Part shown: one piece after another, positions 45,243 to 54,451 of the stretch
How positions within the stretch are numbered: the first letter of the stretch is position 1
Layout: every line of letters starts with the position of its first letter
From: Pseudomonadota bacterium
Lineage (GTDB): Bacteria > Pseudomonadota > Gammaproteobacteria > Steroidobacterales > Woeseiaceae
DNA: 64,000 nt
Assembly: GCA_027618995.1 (NCBI GenBank)
Contig: JAQCGO010000004.1
Location: forward strand, 1 to 64,000
Direction of reading: 5' to 3'
Position numbers and translations under genes: made by a program
Notes under the pieces: model-generated
The model's input: only the letters and a program-made list of their open reading frames with translations
Told to the model about the DNA's origin: nothing
Database searches by the model: none

Positions 45243-47096
45243 TTAATGCAGATCACACAAACAGTGCCTGTAGATACCGTTCGGGTCATTGAAACGCAAC
45301 AAGCCGCCGGCTGTTTCGTCGATACGTTGTGCGATGCGGTTGATGAAGTCCGGCGTCCGGACCCAGCGCGACAGATCGAAACCCGCGCTCGCAGCAACGC
45401 CCAGAAAATCCACGATCATCTGTTCCGATGGCGATAGTTCCGGCTCGATCACGACCGTTCCGTACTCTCCTTCATCGAGCCCGGCCAATGCGGCCGCCGC
45501 GCTGATGGCGTCGTCGATGCCGCCCAGCTCATCCACCAAACCATTCTCAAGCGCTTCGACGCCTGTCCAGACCTGGCCTTGCCCAATGGCGTCGACGGCA
45601 CTTTTCTCAAGCCCGCGGCCCGCAGCGACGTCGCTGATGAAGTCGTCGTAGGTATCTTCAATAAACAGTTGAAACAACTGCTTGGTCTGTTCGCTCATTT
45701 CGCGATCCGGACGAAACTGTCCGGACCACGGCGTCGTACCGACACCGTCCGTCGTGATGCCGATCGTTTCGATGCTGCGCTGATACGTCGGGAACATGCC
45801 GAATACACCGATCGATCCCGTGATGGTCGACGAACTCGCATAAACCCTGTCCGCATGCATTGAGATTGCATAGCCTCCTGAGGCCGCAACACTGCTCATG
45901 GAAGCCACCACCGGTTTCCCGGCCTGGCGCAATGCCAGCACCTCATCGGCAATCACCTCGGCCGCGAAGGAACTGCCGCCGGGGCTATCGACGCGCAGGA
46001 CCACGGCGCTGACCGAATCATCTCCGCGTGCCTGCTGCAGCAAAGCTGCAGTGGAATCCGCCCCGATGACGCCTGGTGCTTGCTCGCCAAACAGGATGTC
46101 ACCAGAGGCAACGATGATGGCAACGTTCTGTTCCTGCGCGTCACCAACATCCAGAAAACGCATCTGCTGCAGGTAGTCGTACATGTTCGTCGCATTGAAC
46201 AGACCGGGGTAATTTTCGTCTTCGCCGACGTAATCGATCATGCGCTGCTGCATTTCGGTCCTGGTCAACAGATCATCAACCAATCCAAAATCACGCGCAG
46301 CGATTGCGACGTCACCACCCGCACGACTGACGTAGTCGATAAGATTCACGGCAAAATGATCAATCGAACCTTCTTCCAGACCGCGTGCCGCCACGACATC
46401 GTCGCGATACATTTGCCACATGCCATTGACCAGTCGCTCTGTGGCTGCCCGATCCTCCTTCGACATGTCGGTTCGTGTGTAGGGTTCGACGAATGACTTG
46501 TGGGTGCCCACCCGGAACACGTTCCAATCGATGCGCAACAGATCGATGGCATCTTTGTAATAGCTGCCGAATCGTCCATAGCCAAGAAACATTACACCGC
46601 CATTCGGATGCAGGTAGATCTCGTCGGCATGAGCAGCGAGAAAATAGCCTTGCTGGCCCATGAAATCCGCACTGGCCACAATCATCTTGCCGGAGGCTCT
46701 GAATGCAACCATGGCGTCCGCTATTTGCTGCAGCTTGCTCAGGCCCGCACCCACCAGGCCATTCAGATCAAGGAATACGACTTCGATGCGATCATCGTTG
46801 CTGGCATAGGCGAAGGCGTCGACAATATCCTGCACCGTCGTTTGCGGTTTGCCGTCACCCAGCAGAGCCGCGATCGCGCGGTCGTACGGATCGCCTTCGA
46901 GTTGCTCTACCAGTACTCCGTACGGTTCGATGATCAGCGCGGCGCCGGTTGGCATTACGACGGGTTCATCCGCGGCCAAACCAAAAAACAACAAAAAAAT
47001 AACCAGCAGCAACAGCAAATGCAAAATTTTGCGGATGCCGTCCAGGCCTGACCAGATCGCCGCCAGCAGACGCATGAACGGATTCCTCGTGCTCAT
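45243..47096 (-). CDS. sppA: Signal peptide peptidase SppA, 67K type
   Basis: A 617-residue inner-membrane Ser/Lys protease that degrades cleaved signal peptides. ATG 47096 follows a GGTGAGG. The N-terminal membrane helix is ILHLLLLLVIFLLFFGLAADE. The catalytic Lys is in the first repeat (RVGTHKSFVEPYTR) and the nucleophile Ser in the second (SMSSVAASGGYAISMHADRVYAS), as in E. coli SppA. The extreme C-terminus (IYRHCLCDLH) ends right at the putA scar, but the preceding NDPNGIY segment suggests the native end is kept. Confidence 0.93.
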   Translation of the reverse strand: MSTRNPFMRLLAAIWSGLDGIRKILHLLLLLVIFLLFFGLAADEPVVMPTGAALIIEPYGVLVEQLEGDPYDRAIAALLGDGKPQTTVQDIVDAFAYASNDDRIEVVFLDLNGLVGAGLSKLQQIADAMVAFRASGKMIVASADFMGQQGYFLAAHADEIYLHPNGGVMFLGYGRFGSYYKDAIDLLRIDWNVFRVGTHKSFVEPYTRTDMSKEDRAATERLVNGMWQMYRDDVVAARGLEEGSIDHFAVNLIDYVSRAGGDVAIAARDFGLVDDLLTRTEMQQRMIDYVGEDENYPGLFNATNMYDYLQQMRFLDVGDAQEQNVAIIVASGDILFGEQAPGVIGADSTAALLQQARGDDSVSAVVLRVDSPGGSSFAAEVIADEVLALRQAGKPVVASMSSVAASGGYAISMHADRVYASSSTITGSIGVFGMFPTYQRSIETIGITTDGVGTTPWSGQFRPDREMSEQTKQLFQLFIEDTYDDFISDVAAGRGLEKSAVDAIGQGQVWTGVEALENGLVDELGGIDDAISAAAALAGLDEGEYGTVVIEPELSPSEQMIVDFLGVAASAGFDLSRWVRTPDFINRIAQRIDETAGGLLRFNDPNGIYRHCLCDLH

Positions 47097-47208
47097 TTCC
47101 TCACCCTTGTTAGTAGATACAGTAAATTCTGCAAAGACCTCATATCCCATGCCAACGCGGTCCTGCAAGCGAACCAGGCTCACGCGATATCCGATCTTCC
47201 TTAAGGTC

Positions 47209-47853
47209 TCAGGAAGCGGGAACCAAGCACAGCGACAAACTCGGCCAGAAAGTGATGAGAATAACAGATATCAGCAGAATCATGAGGAACGAAAACGTCG
47301 CGGAATACACGTGCATAATCGGTTTCTCGAATCGGTAGCTCGAAATAAACAGATTCAGGCCTACGGGTGGTGTCAGGTATCCAAGTTCCATCGCCGCGAG
47401 AAAGGCGAAGCCGTAAGCATACAACTGATCCGCCTGTTTTGAATTGACCTGTTGCAAGCTGGCCACGAACGCATCGTAAGGGAGGCCGCGCCAGTTACAG
47501 GATGCGGCGAGGGTCATGCACATCGCCTGACCCGGGTATTCCCGGGCGCGCCGGGTAAGCCGTTTCGCGCGTGCCGGGTCATCCGCAAAAACGCTGCCGT
47601 AAGACGCATACATCGTCGCAGCCGCAGAAAGGATAGCTGGATTGTCCTCCTCACCCTGCAGGAAGCTGTCGAGCAATAGTATGTATGACGGCATGCCGGC
47701 GCGGACCAACGCCGGATCATCCTGGTTGAGAATTGCGCCGGTCTGGTTGTTGCCGAAGGAATCGGCTGCTTTTGAGACGAAATGCGAGCAGCCAACCAGC
47801 AAGGGGTTCGCAACAATCAGCACCACTACGACGATCGCCTTTTTCATGCCCAT
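47209..47853 (-). pseudogene. In-frame chimera of TatT lipoprotein and DctM permease end
   Basis: The first about 155 residues are a TRAP-transporter-associated TatT lipoprotein (signal VVVVLIVANPLLVGC; ATMYASYGSVFADDPARAKRLTRRARE; ADQLYAYGFAFLA). They continue without a stop into the C-terminal 60 residues of a DctM large permease (ELGYLTPPVGLNLFISSYRFEKP plus a final membrane helix). The rest of tatT, probably dctP and dctQ, and most of dctM are missing. A large deletion kept the frame by chance, so a 214-residue membrane-anchored chimera may be made. TRAP transport is lost. Confidence 0.85.
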
Positions 47854-47938
47854 CTCCTGCGCGATGAGTAGAAATCCTAACGCCGGGCGCCGTCGCCGCC
47901 GTGATTACCTGCTGATTGTTACCTGATGCTTGTGCGCC

Positions 47939-47975
47939 GGAAGCGCCACCGCAGGTCCGCAGGCGGCGCGCTTCC
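47939..47975. repeat. Strong imperfect hairpin between rplS and the tatT/dctM chimera
   Basis: GGAAGCGCC at 47939 onward pairs with GCGCGCTTCC ending at 47975, with further GC pairs inside (CACCGC with GCGGCG). On the minus strand it follows rplS by about 25 bases after a T6 run. It may act as the operon terminator or mRNA 3' stabiliser for rpsP-rimM-trmD-rplS. Confidence 0.45.
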
Positions 47976-47999
47976 ATGAAACAAAAAACGGCTAGGGAT

Positions 48000-48344
48000 C
48001 TAGATTTTTTCCTTAATTCTCGAGGCCTTACCAGTAAGGCCTCGAAGATAGTAGAGCTTGGCCCGACGTACATTGCCGCGCCGCTTGACCTCTACCGAGG
48101 CAACGACCGGGCTATAAGTCTGGAATACGCGTTCGACACCTTCGCCGTGCGAAATCTTGCGGACCGTGAAGGAGGAATTGAGGCCACGATTGCGCTTCGC
48201 AATGACGACACCCTCGAACGCCTGCAGGCGCTCGCGTGTACCTTCTGTAACCTTGACCTGGACAACGACAGTGTCTCCCGCAGAAAACTCCGGAATCTGT
48301 TTGCCCATCTGTTCGCTTTCGATCGCTTCGATAATTTTGCTCAT
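48000..48344 (-). CDS. rplS: 50S ribosomal protein L19
   Basis: A 114-residue L19: [60 protein letters not shown], then [29 protein letters not shown]. It lies at the 30S-50S interface. It ends the rpsP-rimM-trmD-rplS operon, an order shared with E. coli. A perfect inverted repeat lies in its final codons. Confidence 0.97.
   Translation of the reverse strand: MSKIIEAIESEQMGKQIPEFSAGDTVVVQVKVTEGTRERLQAFEGVVIAKRNRGLNSSFTVRKISHGEGVERVFQTYSPVVASVEVKRRGNVRRAKLYYLRGLTGKASRIKEKI
48021..48044. repeat. Perfect 11-bp inverted repeat within the end of rplS
   Basis: CGAGGCCTTAC at 48021-48031 and GTAAGGCCTCG at 48034-48044 are perfect complements with only CA between. On mRNA this gives a long stem that includes codons for RGLTGKAS near the C-terminus of L19. 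The protein sequence there is conserved, but the perfect symmetry is not required by the code. Confidence 0.6.
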
Positions 48345-48395
48345 GACTCTCTACCCATCGGCTCCCGGCCGGTACCTGTGGCGCGGCCCGGCATT

Positions 48396-49139
48396 CTACA
48401 CCTGACCCTGCTCTTTCAAAAACTCATCGAGCAACGCGCGCTGCTCTTTGCTCAATTTCAACTTCTGAACCAAATCCGGACGCCGCATATAGCTGCGTCC
48501 CAATGCCTGTTTCTGGCGCCATCGCGCAATACGCGCATGGTCGCCGGAGAGCAGTACAGCCGGGACGTTCAGCCCCGCAATACCCTCTGGACGCGTGTAA
48601 TGCGGGTGATCCAGCAAACCCTGCATGAACGAGTCCTGTGCGGCTGACTCCTCGTCACCCAACACACCCGGCAACAGCCGGGCTACTGCGTCGATCACGG
48701 CCATTGCCGCGATCTCTCCGCCCGACAGCACAAAGTCACCGAGCGACAATTCTTCATCGACTTCGCTTTCAATCAAACGCTCATCGATGCCTTCATACCT
48801 GCCTGCCAGCAACACCAACCCCGGCAATGCAGCAAAACGCCGTGCGGCCGCCTGGTCGAAAGCCGCGCCTTGAGGCGACAGACAAACCACCGGACTGCCC
48901 TCGGGCAATGCCCGCCTCGCTGCCTGAATCGCCCTTGCGGCCGGTTCATATTTCAGGACCATGCCCGGTCCGCCACCGTACGGTCGGTCGTCCACGGTCC
49001 GATGTGCGTCCACCGCATAATCTCGCGGATTCTCACAGTGCAGAGCGAGTAACCCCCGCTCTTTCGCACGCCCGACAACCCCGTACTCAGCGACTTGTCC
49101 GATCATCTCCGGGAACAGACTTACGACAGCAATCTGCAT
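48396..49139 (-). CDS. trmD: tRNA (guanine-N1)-methyltransferase TrmD
   Basis: Methylates G37 of tRNAs with G36G37. The SPOUT knot motifs are seen: [54 protein letters not shown] and [15 protein letters not shown] 49139 lies 5 bases after the rimM stop; the in-frame extension to 49163 would overlap rimM. Length is 247 residues. Confidence 0.96.
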   Translation of the reverse strand: MQIAVVSLFPEMIGQVAEYGVVGRAKERGLLALHCENPRDYAVDAHRTVDDRPYGGGPGMVLKYEPAARAIQAARRALPEGSPVVCLSPQGAAFDQAAARRFAALPGLVLLAGRYEGIDERLIESEVDEELSLGDFVLSGGEIAAMAVIDAVARLLPGVLGDEESAAQDSFMQGLLDHPHYTRPEGIAGLNVPAVLLSGDHARIARWRQKQALGRSYMRRPDLVQKLKLSKEQRALLDEFLKEQGQV

Positions 49140-49143
49140 CCCG

Positions 49144-49653
49144 TCAGTCCAATTCCCACTCAACGCGGATCACCCCGTTGGCGAGATCCACATCAAGTAC
49201 TACTTCGCCCAAAATGAACGGTATCAGCCGCTCTGGCTTACCGCTCGTAACCAGCACATCGTTGGAGCCGGTTTCCAGCAAATACGCAACCCGACCCAGG
49301 TCGGTCCCGTCCCGATGAACAACCCTTAAACCCTCAAGGTCTGCCCAGTAGTAAACTCCGTTTCCGGCGGCTGGCAAAACATCTCTCGCAACCGCAATCT
49401 CGCAATCGATCAGTGCCGCTGCCTGATCACGATCCGCGACCCCGTCGAATCGAAGGATGACCCCTTTACCGTGTTTCTGGCCCTCCGCTACCTCGATTCG
49501 TCGCCAGCCATCGCCCCGGTTTAGGAAGTGGCCGTTGTAATCAAGGATCGCTTCTCGTGGTTCTGTGTACGAATACACTTTGACCCAGCCTTTGACTCCG
49601 AACAGACCGGTAATCCGGCCCAACCGTACCGGCTGTTGCAGCTCTTCGATCAG
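49144..49653 (-). CDS. rimM: Ribosome maturation factor RimM, apparently with a CTG start
   Basis: Assists 30S subunit head maturation by binding S19. The RimM N domain is [28 protein letters not shown] and the PRC domain [38 protein letters not shown]. The first canonical start is TTG 49623, which would cut into the first strand and lacks a good ribosome-binding site. Ten codons upstream, CTG 49651-49653 overlaps the rpsP stop (CTGA) with AAGG seven bases before it and restores [14 protein letters not shown]. Translational coupling to rpsP is likely. Length is 169 residues with the CTG start. Confidence 0.9.
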   Translation of the reverse strand: MIEELQQPVRLGRITGLFGVKGWVKVYSYTEPREAILDYNGHFLNRGDGWRRIEVAEGQKHGKGVILRFDGVADRDQAAALIDCEIAVARDVLPAAGNGVYYWADLEGLRVVHRDGTDLGRVAYLLETGSNDVLVTSGKPERLIPFILGEVVLDVDLANGVIRVEWELD

Positions 49654-49907
49654 CTGGCGGCCTTAGCCTTGCGGTGCACCTTCAGCAGCGATGCGACACG
49701 CTCGGACGGCTGGGCACCCTGCCCAATCCAGTGATCAACACGATCGATATCGATGAGCAGGTTCACTTCATGGTCTTTTCCGACCGGATTGAAGTAGCCT
49801 ATTCGCTCGATATACCGGCCATCCCGACGATTGCGGCTGTCGGTGATAACGACGTGATAAAAGGGTTGTTTTTTCGCACCAGCGCGCGACAGTCGAATAC
49901 TAACCAT
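49650..49907 (-). CDS. rpsP: 30S ribosomal protein S16
   Basis: An 85-residue S16: [44 protein letters not shown], then [23 protein letters not shown] 49907 is the conventional start; an ATG eight codons farther up is not expected for the family. It is the first gene of the rpsP-rimM-trmD-rplS operon. The 145 bases between it and ffh contain no gene, and its promoter is probably there. Confidence 0.97.
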   Translation of the reverse strand: MVSIRLSRAGAKKQPFYHVVITDSRNRRDGRYIERIGYFNPVGKDHEVNLLIDIDRVDHWIGQGAQPSERVASLLKVHRKAKAAS

Positions 49908-50052
49908 TACATTTCCGTTTATTGAATCCATTGCAGGCAGACATGCCCGACCCCGGGGCCAGCCCGAGTAGCGCGCATTGTACCGACTTCAATTTAAATG
50001 TGAAGCGTTTTTAGGCCCAGAAACCTTAAGTTTTTCGGTACCTTAGCCACGT

Positions 50053-51414
50053 CTAACGCAGCCCTGGCGGGATTTTGCCTGTGGGCATGCCACGCAGCAT
50101 GCTTTTCAGTCCGCCGCGAGCCACTTTTTTCATCATTTTTTCCATCTGCGTGAACTGTTTCAAGAGTCGGTTCACGTCCTGCACCTGCAGCCCGGAACCA
50201 GCAGCTATGCGTTTTCGCCGTGACCCGTTGATCACCTTTGGAAAGCGCCTTTCAGCCGGCGTCATGGCGTTGATCAGCGCTATTTGCCGCTTCAGAGCTC
50301 GTTCATCGACCCCCTGACGCAGCGCCGCAGGGTCGATCCTGCCAGCCATGGGTAGTTTTTCCAGCATCGCTCCGATGCCACCCATTTGCGACATCTGTTG
50401 CAACTGGTCACGCAGATCGCTCATATCGAAACCGTGACCCTTCCGGACCTTGCGTGCAAGTTTTTCGGCCTTGTCTTTATCAACCTTGCTTTCAATTTCC
50501 TCGACCAGCGAAAGCACGTCGCCCATACCAAGGATTCGCGAGGCCATACGCTCCGGATGAAACACCTCCAAGGCCGCGATTTTTTCCCCGACGCCGAGGA
50601 ATCGAATCTGCTTACCCGTGACCTCCCGTACCGATAACGCCACACCACCCTTCGCGTCGCCATCAACCTTGGTCAGGATAATGCCCGTCAGCGGCAGGCT
50701 GTTATCGAAGGCGGTTGCGGCATTGACCGCATCCTGACCCGCCATGCTGTCGACAACGAACAATGTTTCACGGGCACCAGAACGTGCGTGCACCGCTGTC
50801 ACCTCCTGCATCATTTCCTCGTCAAGGTGCAGTCGCCCTGCCGTATCGATAATCAGCACATCGGCATACGAGCGCCGCGCCGCATCAAGGGCACGGTCGA
50901 CGATTGCAACCGGATCGTCGTCGGTACTGCTGGCGCAATGCAGCGCGCCGACCTCGTTGGCCAGCGTTTCCAGCTGCAGAATTGCGGCGGGCCGATAGAC
51001 GTCCACGCTCACCAGCATGACGCGTTTTTTGTCCTGCTCGATAAGGCGTTTTGCGAGCTTCGCCGCTGTCGTCGTTTTACCCGCACCTTGCAAGCCAGCC
51101 AGCAGCAGCACAACGGGAGGTTGGGCACGCAGATCGATTGGCGTATGCGCTGCGCCAAGCAGGGCAACGAGTTCACCGTGAATTATTTTGACCAGTGCCT
51201 GCCCGGGCGTAAGGCTTTTGCCGACTTCCTCGCCGATGGCACGTTCGCGAATGCGCTCGAGAAACGTCTTGACGACCGGCAGCGCAACGTCCGCCTCAAG
51301 CAAGGCCAGACGCACCTGACGCAGGGTGTCCTTGATATTGCTTTCGGTTATTCGGCCCTGGCCGGAAAGATTGCGCGCGGCGTCGCTCAGGCGCCGACTG
51401 AGATTGTCAAACAT
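50053..51414 (-). CDS. ffh: Signal recognition particle protein Ffh
   Basis: The SRP GTPase that pairs with the ffs RNA at 27 kb. NG domain: P-loop LLAGLQGAGKTTTAAKLAKRL, VSVDVYRPAAILQL, DTAGRLHLDEEMM, TKVDGDAKGGVALS. The Met-rich M domain follows (MGGIGAMLEKLPM; INAMTPAERRFPKVINGSRRKRIAAGSG; QFTQMEKMMKKVARGGLKSMLRGM). Length is 453 residues, identical to E. coli Ffh. Confidence 0.97.
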   Translation of the reverse strand: MFDNLSRRLSDAARNLSGQGRITESNIKDTLRQVRLALLEADVALPVVKTFLERIRERAIGEEVGKSLTPGQALVKIIHGELVALLGAAHTPIDLRAQPPVVLLLAGLQGAGKTTTAAKLAKRLIEQDKKRVMLVSVDVYRPAAILQLETLANEVGALHCASSTDDDPVAIVDRALDAARRSYADVLIIDTAGRLHLDEEMMQEVTAVHARSGARETLFVVDSMAGQDAVNAATAFDNSLPLTGIILTKVDGDAKGGVALSVREVTGKQIRFLGVGEKIAALEVFHPERMASRILGMGDVLSLVEEIESKVDKDKAEKLARKVRKGHGFDMSDLRDQLQQMSQMGGIGAMLEKLPMAGRIDPAALRQGVDERALKRQIALINAMTPAERRFPKVINGSRRKRIAAGSGLQVQDVNRLLKQFTQMEKMMKKVARGGLKSMLRGMPTGKIPPGLR

Positions 51415-51423
51415 GCACCGATT

Positions 51424-52191
51424 CTAAACTGTAAGGACCTTGCCTCGCGACAGCATTTGTATGTTTCGATCGGGTGCGGCCTCGGTCACCTGCCGAAGAA
51501 TCTCCGCCTCTTCCCCCGGTTTCATGCCGGTCAGCCAGATTTCCGGGTTGTGCCGCAGTCGTTTAAGGTCACGCGTCAAAGTGCGGGGACAGTAATGACC
51601 GGACTCGCTTGCCAGTCGCTCCATTTCATCCGGGAACGAAACTTCAATGACGAGTACCCGCAGGTCATCGCAGGCATTCAATACCGGCTACAGGGTTTCA
51701 TTACTCTTCGTGTCTCCGCTGACCGCGAAAGCACCGCCGGAATTTCGCACGGTGTAGCCGAGCGACGGCACACTGTGCATTACATCAACGGCGTAGAAAT
51801 CGCGATGATCGATCCGAATCGTGTCCCCGGGGCTGCAGACCCGGTAGCGCAGCATCGGCCTTTCCGGTGTCGGCAATTTCGCGAAGTCCGGCCAGATGAC
51901 ACCGTTGAACAGATGTTCCTGAATCGCGCGCAGGGTCTCTTCGAGCGCGTACACTGTGAGCGGAACGGTGAAGTTCTCGTCGAAAACTCGATCGACGAGC
52001 ATGGGCAATCCCGCGATATGGTCCAGGTGTGCATGCGTCAGGAAAACATGCCGGATTGAGTCCAGATCGGCTAATTCGAGGTCACCAATCCCGGTTCCCG
52101 CGTCGATCAGAACATCGTTGTCGATGAGCATGGCTGATGTGCGTGATCCCGCGCCGATGCCCCCGCTGCAACCTAAAATTCGTATACGCAT
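51424..52191 (-). pseudogene. Class II cyclic-nucleotide phosphodiesterase (metallo-beta-lactamase fold), nonsense codon
   Basis: A 255-codon frame for an MBL-fold 3',5'-cyclic-nucleotide phosphodiesterase (PF02112 type). The zinc motif is FLTHAHLDHIAGLP (about residues 50-63), followed by FYAVDVMHSVPSLGYTV and FAVSGDTKSNETL. A TAG at 51688-51690 (codon 168) then replaces a codon, most simply TGG, before PVLNACDDLRVLVIEVSFPDEM, and the frame continues to a natural stop at 51424. The truncated product keeps the first His cluster but loses the later ligands. One G-to-A change explains it. Confidence 0.85.
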
Positions 52192-52254
52192 TGGGTTGGG
52201 GTACTATTGAGGCTCGCCAATTAGGGGATAATTCCCTCTTCCAAACGGTAGGTT

Positions 52255-53079
52255 ATGCACCAGCTGGTTTCCGTGTCTCAGATCACAATTCTTTTGCTGT
52301 ACCTGTTGGCGGTCGTGGCTTTCACCTTGCACCGGCTACCAGCATATGCTGCACGATCGCGGCCATTGCTAAGTGCGGCTACGATTCTCGCCGCCGTTGC
52401 ACTGTTGTTGCACGGACAACTGCTCGCGCAGGAAATTTTTGCTGACGATGGTTTGCGCCTGACGATGGCCGGCGCCATTTCATTAATTGGATGGCAACTG
52501 GCATTGATCGGCCTGCTTGGCACCATTGAATCCTCGTTACGCGGCATGTCGGCCGGATTACTGGCACTGGCCGCTCTCGCCTCACTTGCGACTACGTTTC
52601 CATCAGCTACGGCAGCGACGGTGGAATCAAGCTGGCAGATTCAGGCCCACATTCTCATTTCCATGTTTGCCTATGGGCTGCTCACGGTCGGCGCCATTGT
52701 CGCAATGTATGCGTTGATCCAGGATAGTCGCTTGCGCAGCGGACAACTCTCAGCCGCCAATCACCTGTTTGCTCCGCTCGAGACCACCGAAAAGATGTTG
52801 TTTGGCGTTACGACCAGCGGGTTTGTCGTATTGTTGTTATCGGTCGTTTCGGGTTTCGCTTTCGTCGATAACCTGTTCGCGCAGCATCTCGTACACAAAA
52901 CGGCGTTGTCACTTTTGGCGCTCGCACTGTTCGGCATTCTCGTCGCCGGCCGGCAATTCGCCGGGTGGCGCGGTAAACGTGCCGTTTACCTGTACCTGTG
53001 GGGCTTTGTATTTCTGTTCCTCGCTTATTTCGGCAGCCGCTTCGTTCTCGAACAGATCCTGGGACGCAGTTGGGGCTAG
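52255..53079 (+). CDS. YpjD/CcsA-like cytochrome c assembly family membrane protein
   Basis: A 274-residue protein with about eight membrane helices. LAYFGSRFVLEQILGRSWG near the C-terminus and the HLVHKTALSLLALALFGIL helix are typical of the YpjD group next to ffh in gammaproteobacteria. The WWD motif of true CcsA/CcmF haem lyases is not seen, so haem handling is uncertain. The gene is divergent from the phosphodiesterase pseudogene. Confidence 0.85.
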   Translation: MHQLVSVSQITILLLYLLAVVAFTLHRLPAYAARSRPLLSAATILAAVALLLHGQLLAQEIFADDGLRLTMAGAISLIGWQLALIGLLGTIESSLRGMSAGLLALAALASLATTFPSATAATVESSWQIQAHILISMFAYGLLTVGAIVAMYALIQDSRLRSGQLSAANHLFAPLETTEKMLFGVTTSGFVVLLLSVVSGFAFVDNLFAQHLVHKTALSLLALALFGILVAGRQFAGWRGKRAVYLYLWGFVFLFLAYFGSRFVLEQILGRSWG

Positions 53080-53173
53080 GTTCGAAGTCAGTTCTCGCGG
53101 CAGGCTTTCTTGACAGCCCCCTGACGTCCTGCTCAACTGGGCCGGTTAATATTGCATTGGGGGTGCCCTGCTA

Positions 53174-54451
53174 TTGGGCGATGACATATCGCTGGCAAGC
53201 CTGATCGGGCTGATTGTCGCACTGCTGCTGCTTTCCGCATTTTTTTCCGGCTCGGAAACGGCGCTCATGAGCCTCAACCGCTATCAGTTGCGCCACAAGG
53301 CTCGCCAGGGCCATCGTGGCGCTATTCTGGCCGAACGCCTGTTGAAACGCCCGGAACGAGTGATCGGGCTGATCCTGCTCGGCAACAATCTGGTCAACAC
53401 AGTCACTGCATCCATTGTCGCCCTCGTGGCCATGGACGTAGCCGGACAGGCGGGCGTTGCGATCGGGACCTTCATTGTCACGATGTTCATTCTGATTTTT
53501 GCCGAGGCGGCGCCGAAAACATTGGCCGCATTGCACCCGGAACGAATTGCGTACCCGGCTGCATTGATTTACTACCCGTTACTCAAAATTGTTTACCCCA
53601 TCGTCTGGTTGACGAACGTGGCCGCCAGCGCCGTTTTGTTTTTATTCGGCGTGCGTACTCGCGAGACCGAATTGCAGGCGCTCACTCGTGAAGAACTACG
53701 CACACTGGTCCACGAGGCCGGCGGCAGAATTGCCGGGCGCTACCAGAAAATGTTGCTTAGCATTCTCGACCTTGAACACGTCACTGTCGACGACGTCATG
53801 GTGCCGCACAACGAAATCGTCGGCATCGATCTCGACGACGATGAGGCGGAGATCGCCAAAATCGTCGCCAGCAGCCAGCACACTCGATTGCTGGTTTACC
53901 AGGACGATATCGATCACGTCATCGGCATACTGCATATGCGCCGACTCGCCAGCCTCACGCAAAGCAAGCTCGACAAGGACACTCTGCGCGAGTTGCTTGA
54001 TGAACCATACTTCGTACCCGAAGGAACTCCATTAAGCGTGCAGCTGATCCAGTTTCAGCGTCGCCGGCAACGCATCGCACTGGTAGTTGACGAGTACGGT
54101 GACATCCAGGGCATCATCACGCTTGAAGACATCCTCGAGGAAATCGTCGGCGAATTCGCTACGGACCCAGACGGTGCTGGCGACGATATTATTGACGAGG
54201 GCAACGGAACATTCCTGGTTGATGGCACTGCCAATATTCGCGAAATCAATCGGGAACAGCACTGGCATTTGCCCACGGACGGGCCGAAGACAATGAACGG
54301 CCTGATTCTCGAAATGTTGGAAACCATTCCGGAACCCGACACCAGCCTCAAGATCGCGGGCTACCCGATTAATATTGTGGAAGCCGATGGCAATCGGATC
54401 CGCAGAGTTCGCATCGGGCCACGCGAAACGGACACCGCTAAAGGCGACTAG
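53174..54451 (+). CDS. CNNM/CorC-type transporter (DUF21-CBS-CorC domains)
   Basis: A 425-residue protein related to E. coli YfjD. The N-terminal DUF21 domain has LLLSAFFSGSETALMSLNRYQLRHKARQG and IFAEAAPKTLAALHPERIAYP. Two CBS domains follow (VDDVMVPHNEIVGIDL; FQRRRQRIALVVDEYGDIQGIITLEDILEEIVGE), then a CorC_HlyC C-terminal domain. It likely exports Mg or Co or senses divalent cations. TTG 53174 has GGGGGT upstream. Its end overlaps radA's convergent end by 4 bases. Confidence 0.92.
   Translation: MGDDISLASLIGLIVALLLLSAFFSGSETALMSLNRYQLRHKARQGHRGAILAERLLKRPERVIGLILLGNNLVNTVTASIVALVAMDVAGQAGVAIGTFIVTMFILIFAEAAPKTLAALHPERIAYPAALIYYPLLKIVYPIVWLTNVAASAVLFLFGVRTRETELQALTREELRTLVHEAGGRIAGRYQKMLLSILDLEHVTVDDVMVPHNEIVGIDLDDDEAEIAKIVASSQHTRLLVYQDDIDHVIGILHMRRLASLTQSKLDKDTLRELLDEPYFVPEGTPLSVQLIQFQRRRQRIALVVDEYGDIQGIITLEDILEEIVGEFATDPDGAGDDIIDEGNGTFLVDGTANIREINREQHWHLPTDGPKTMNGLILEMLETIPEPDTSLKIAGYPINIVEADGNRIRRVRIGPRETDTAKGD

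Noticed and set aside
50788-52059. 423-codon open frame antisense to ffh and the phosphodiesterase
   Set aside because: It overlaps two recognisable genes on the other strand, has no domain and spans their intergenic boundary, so it is a shadow frame.
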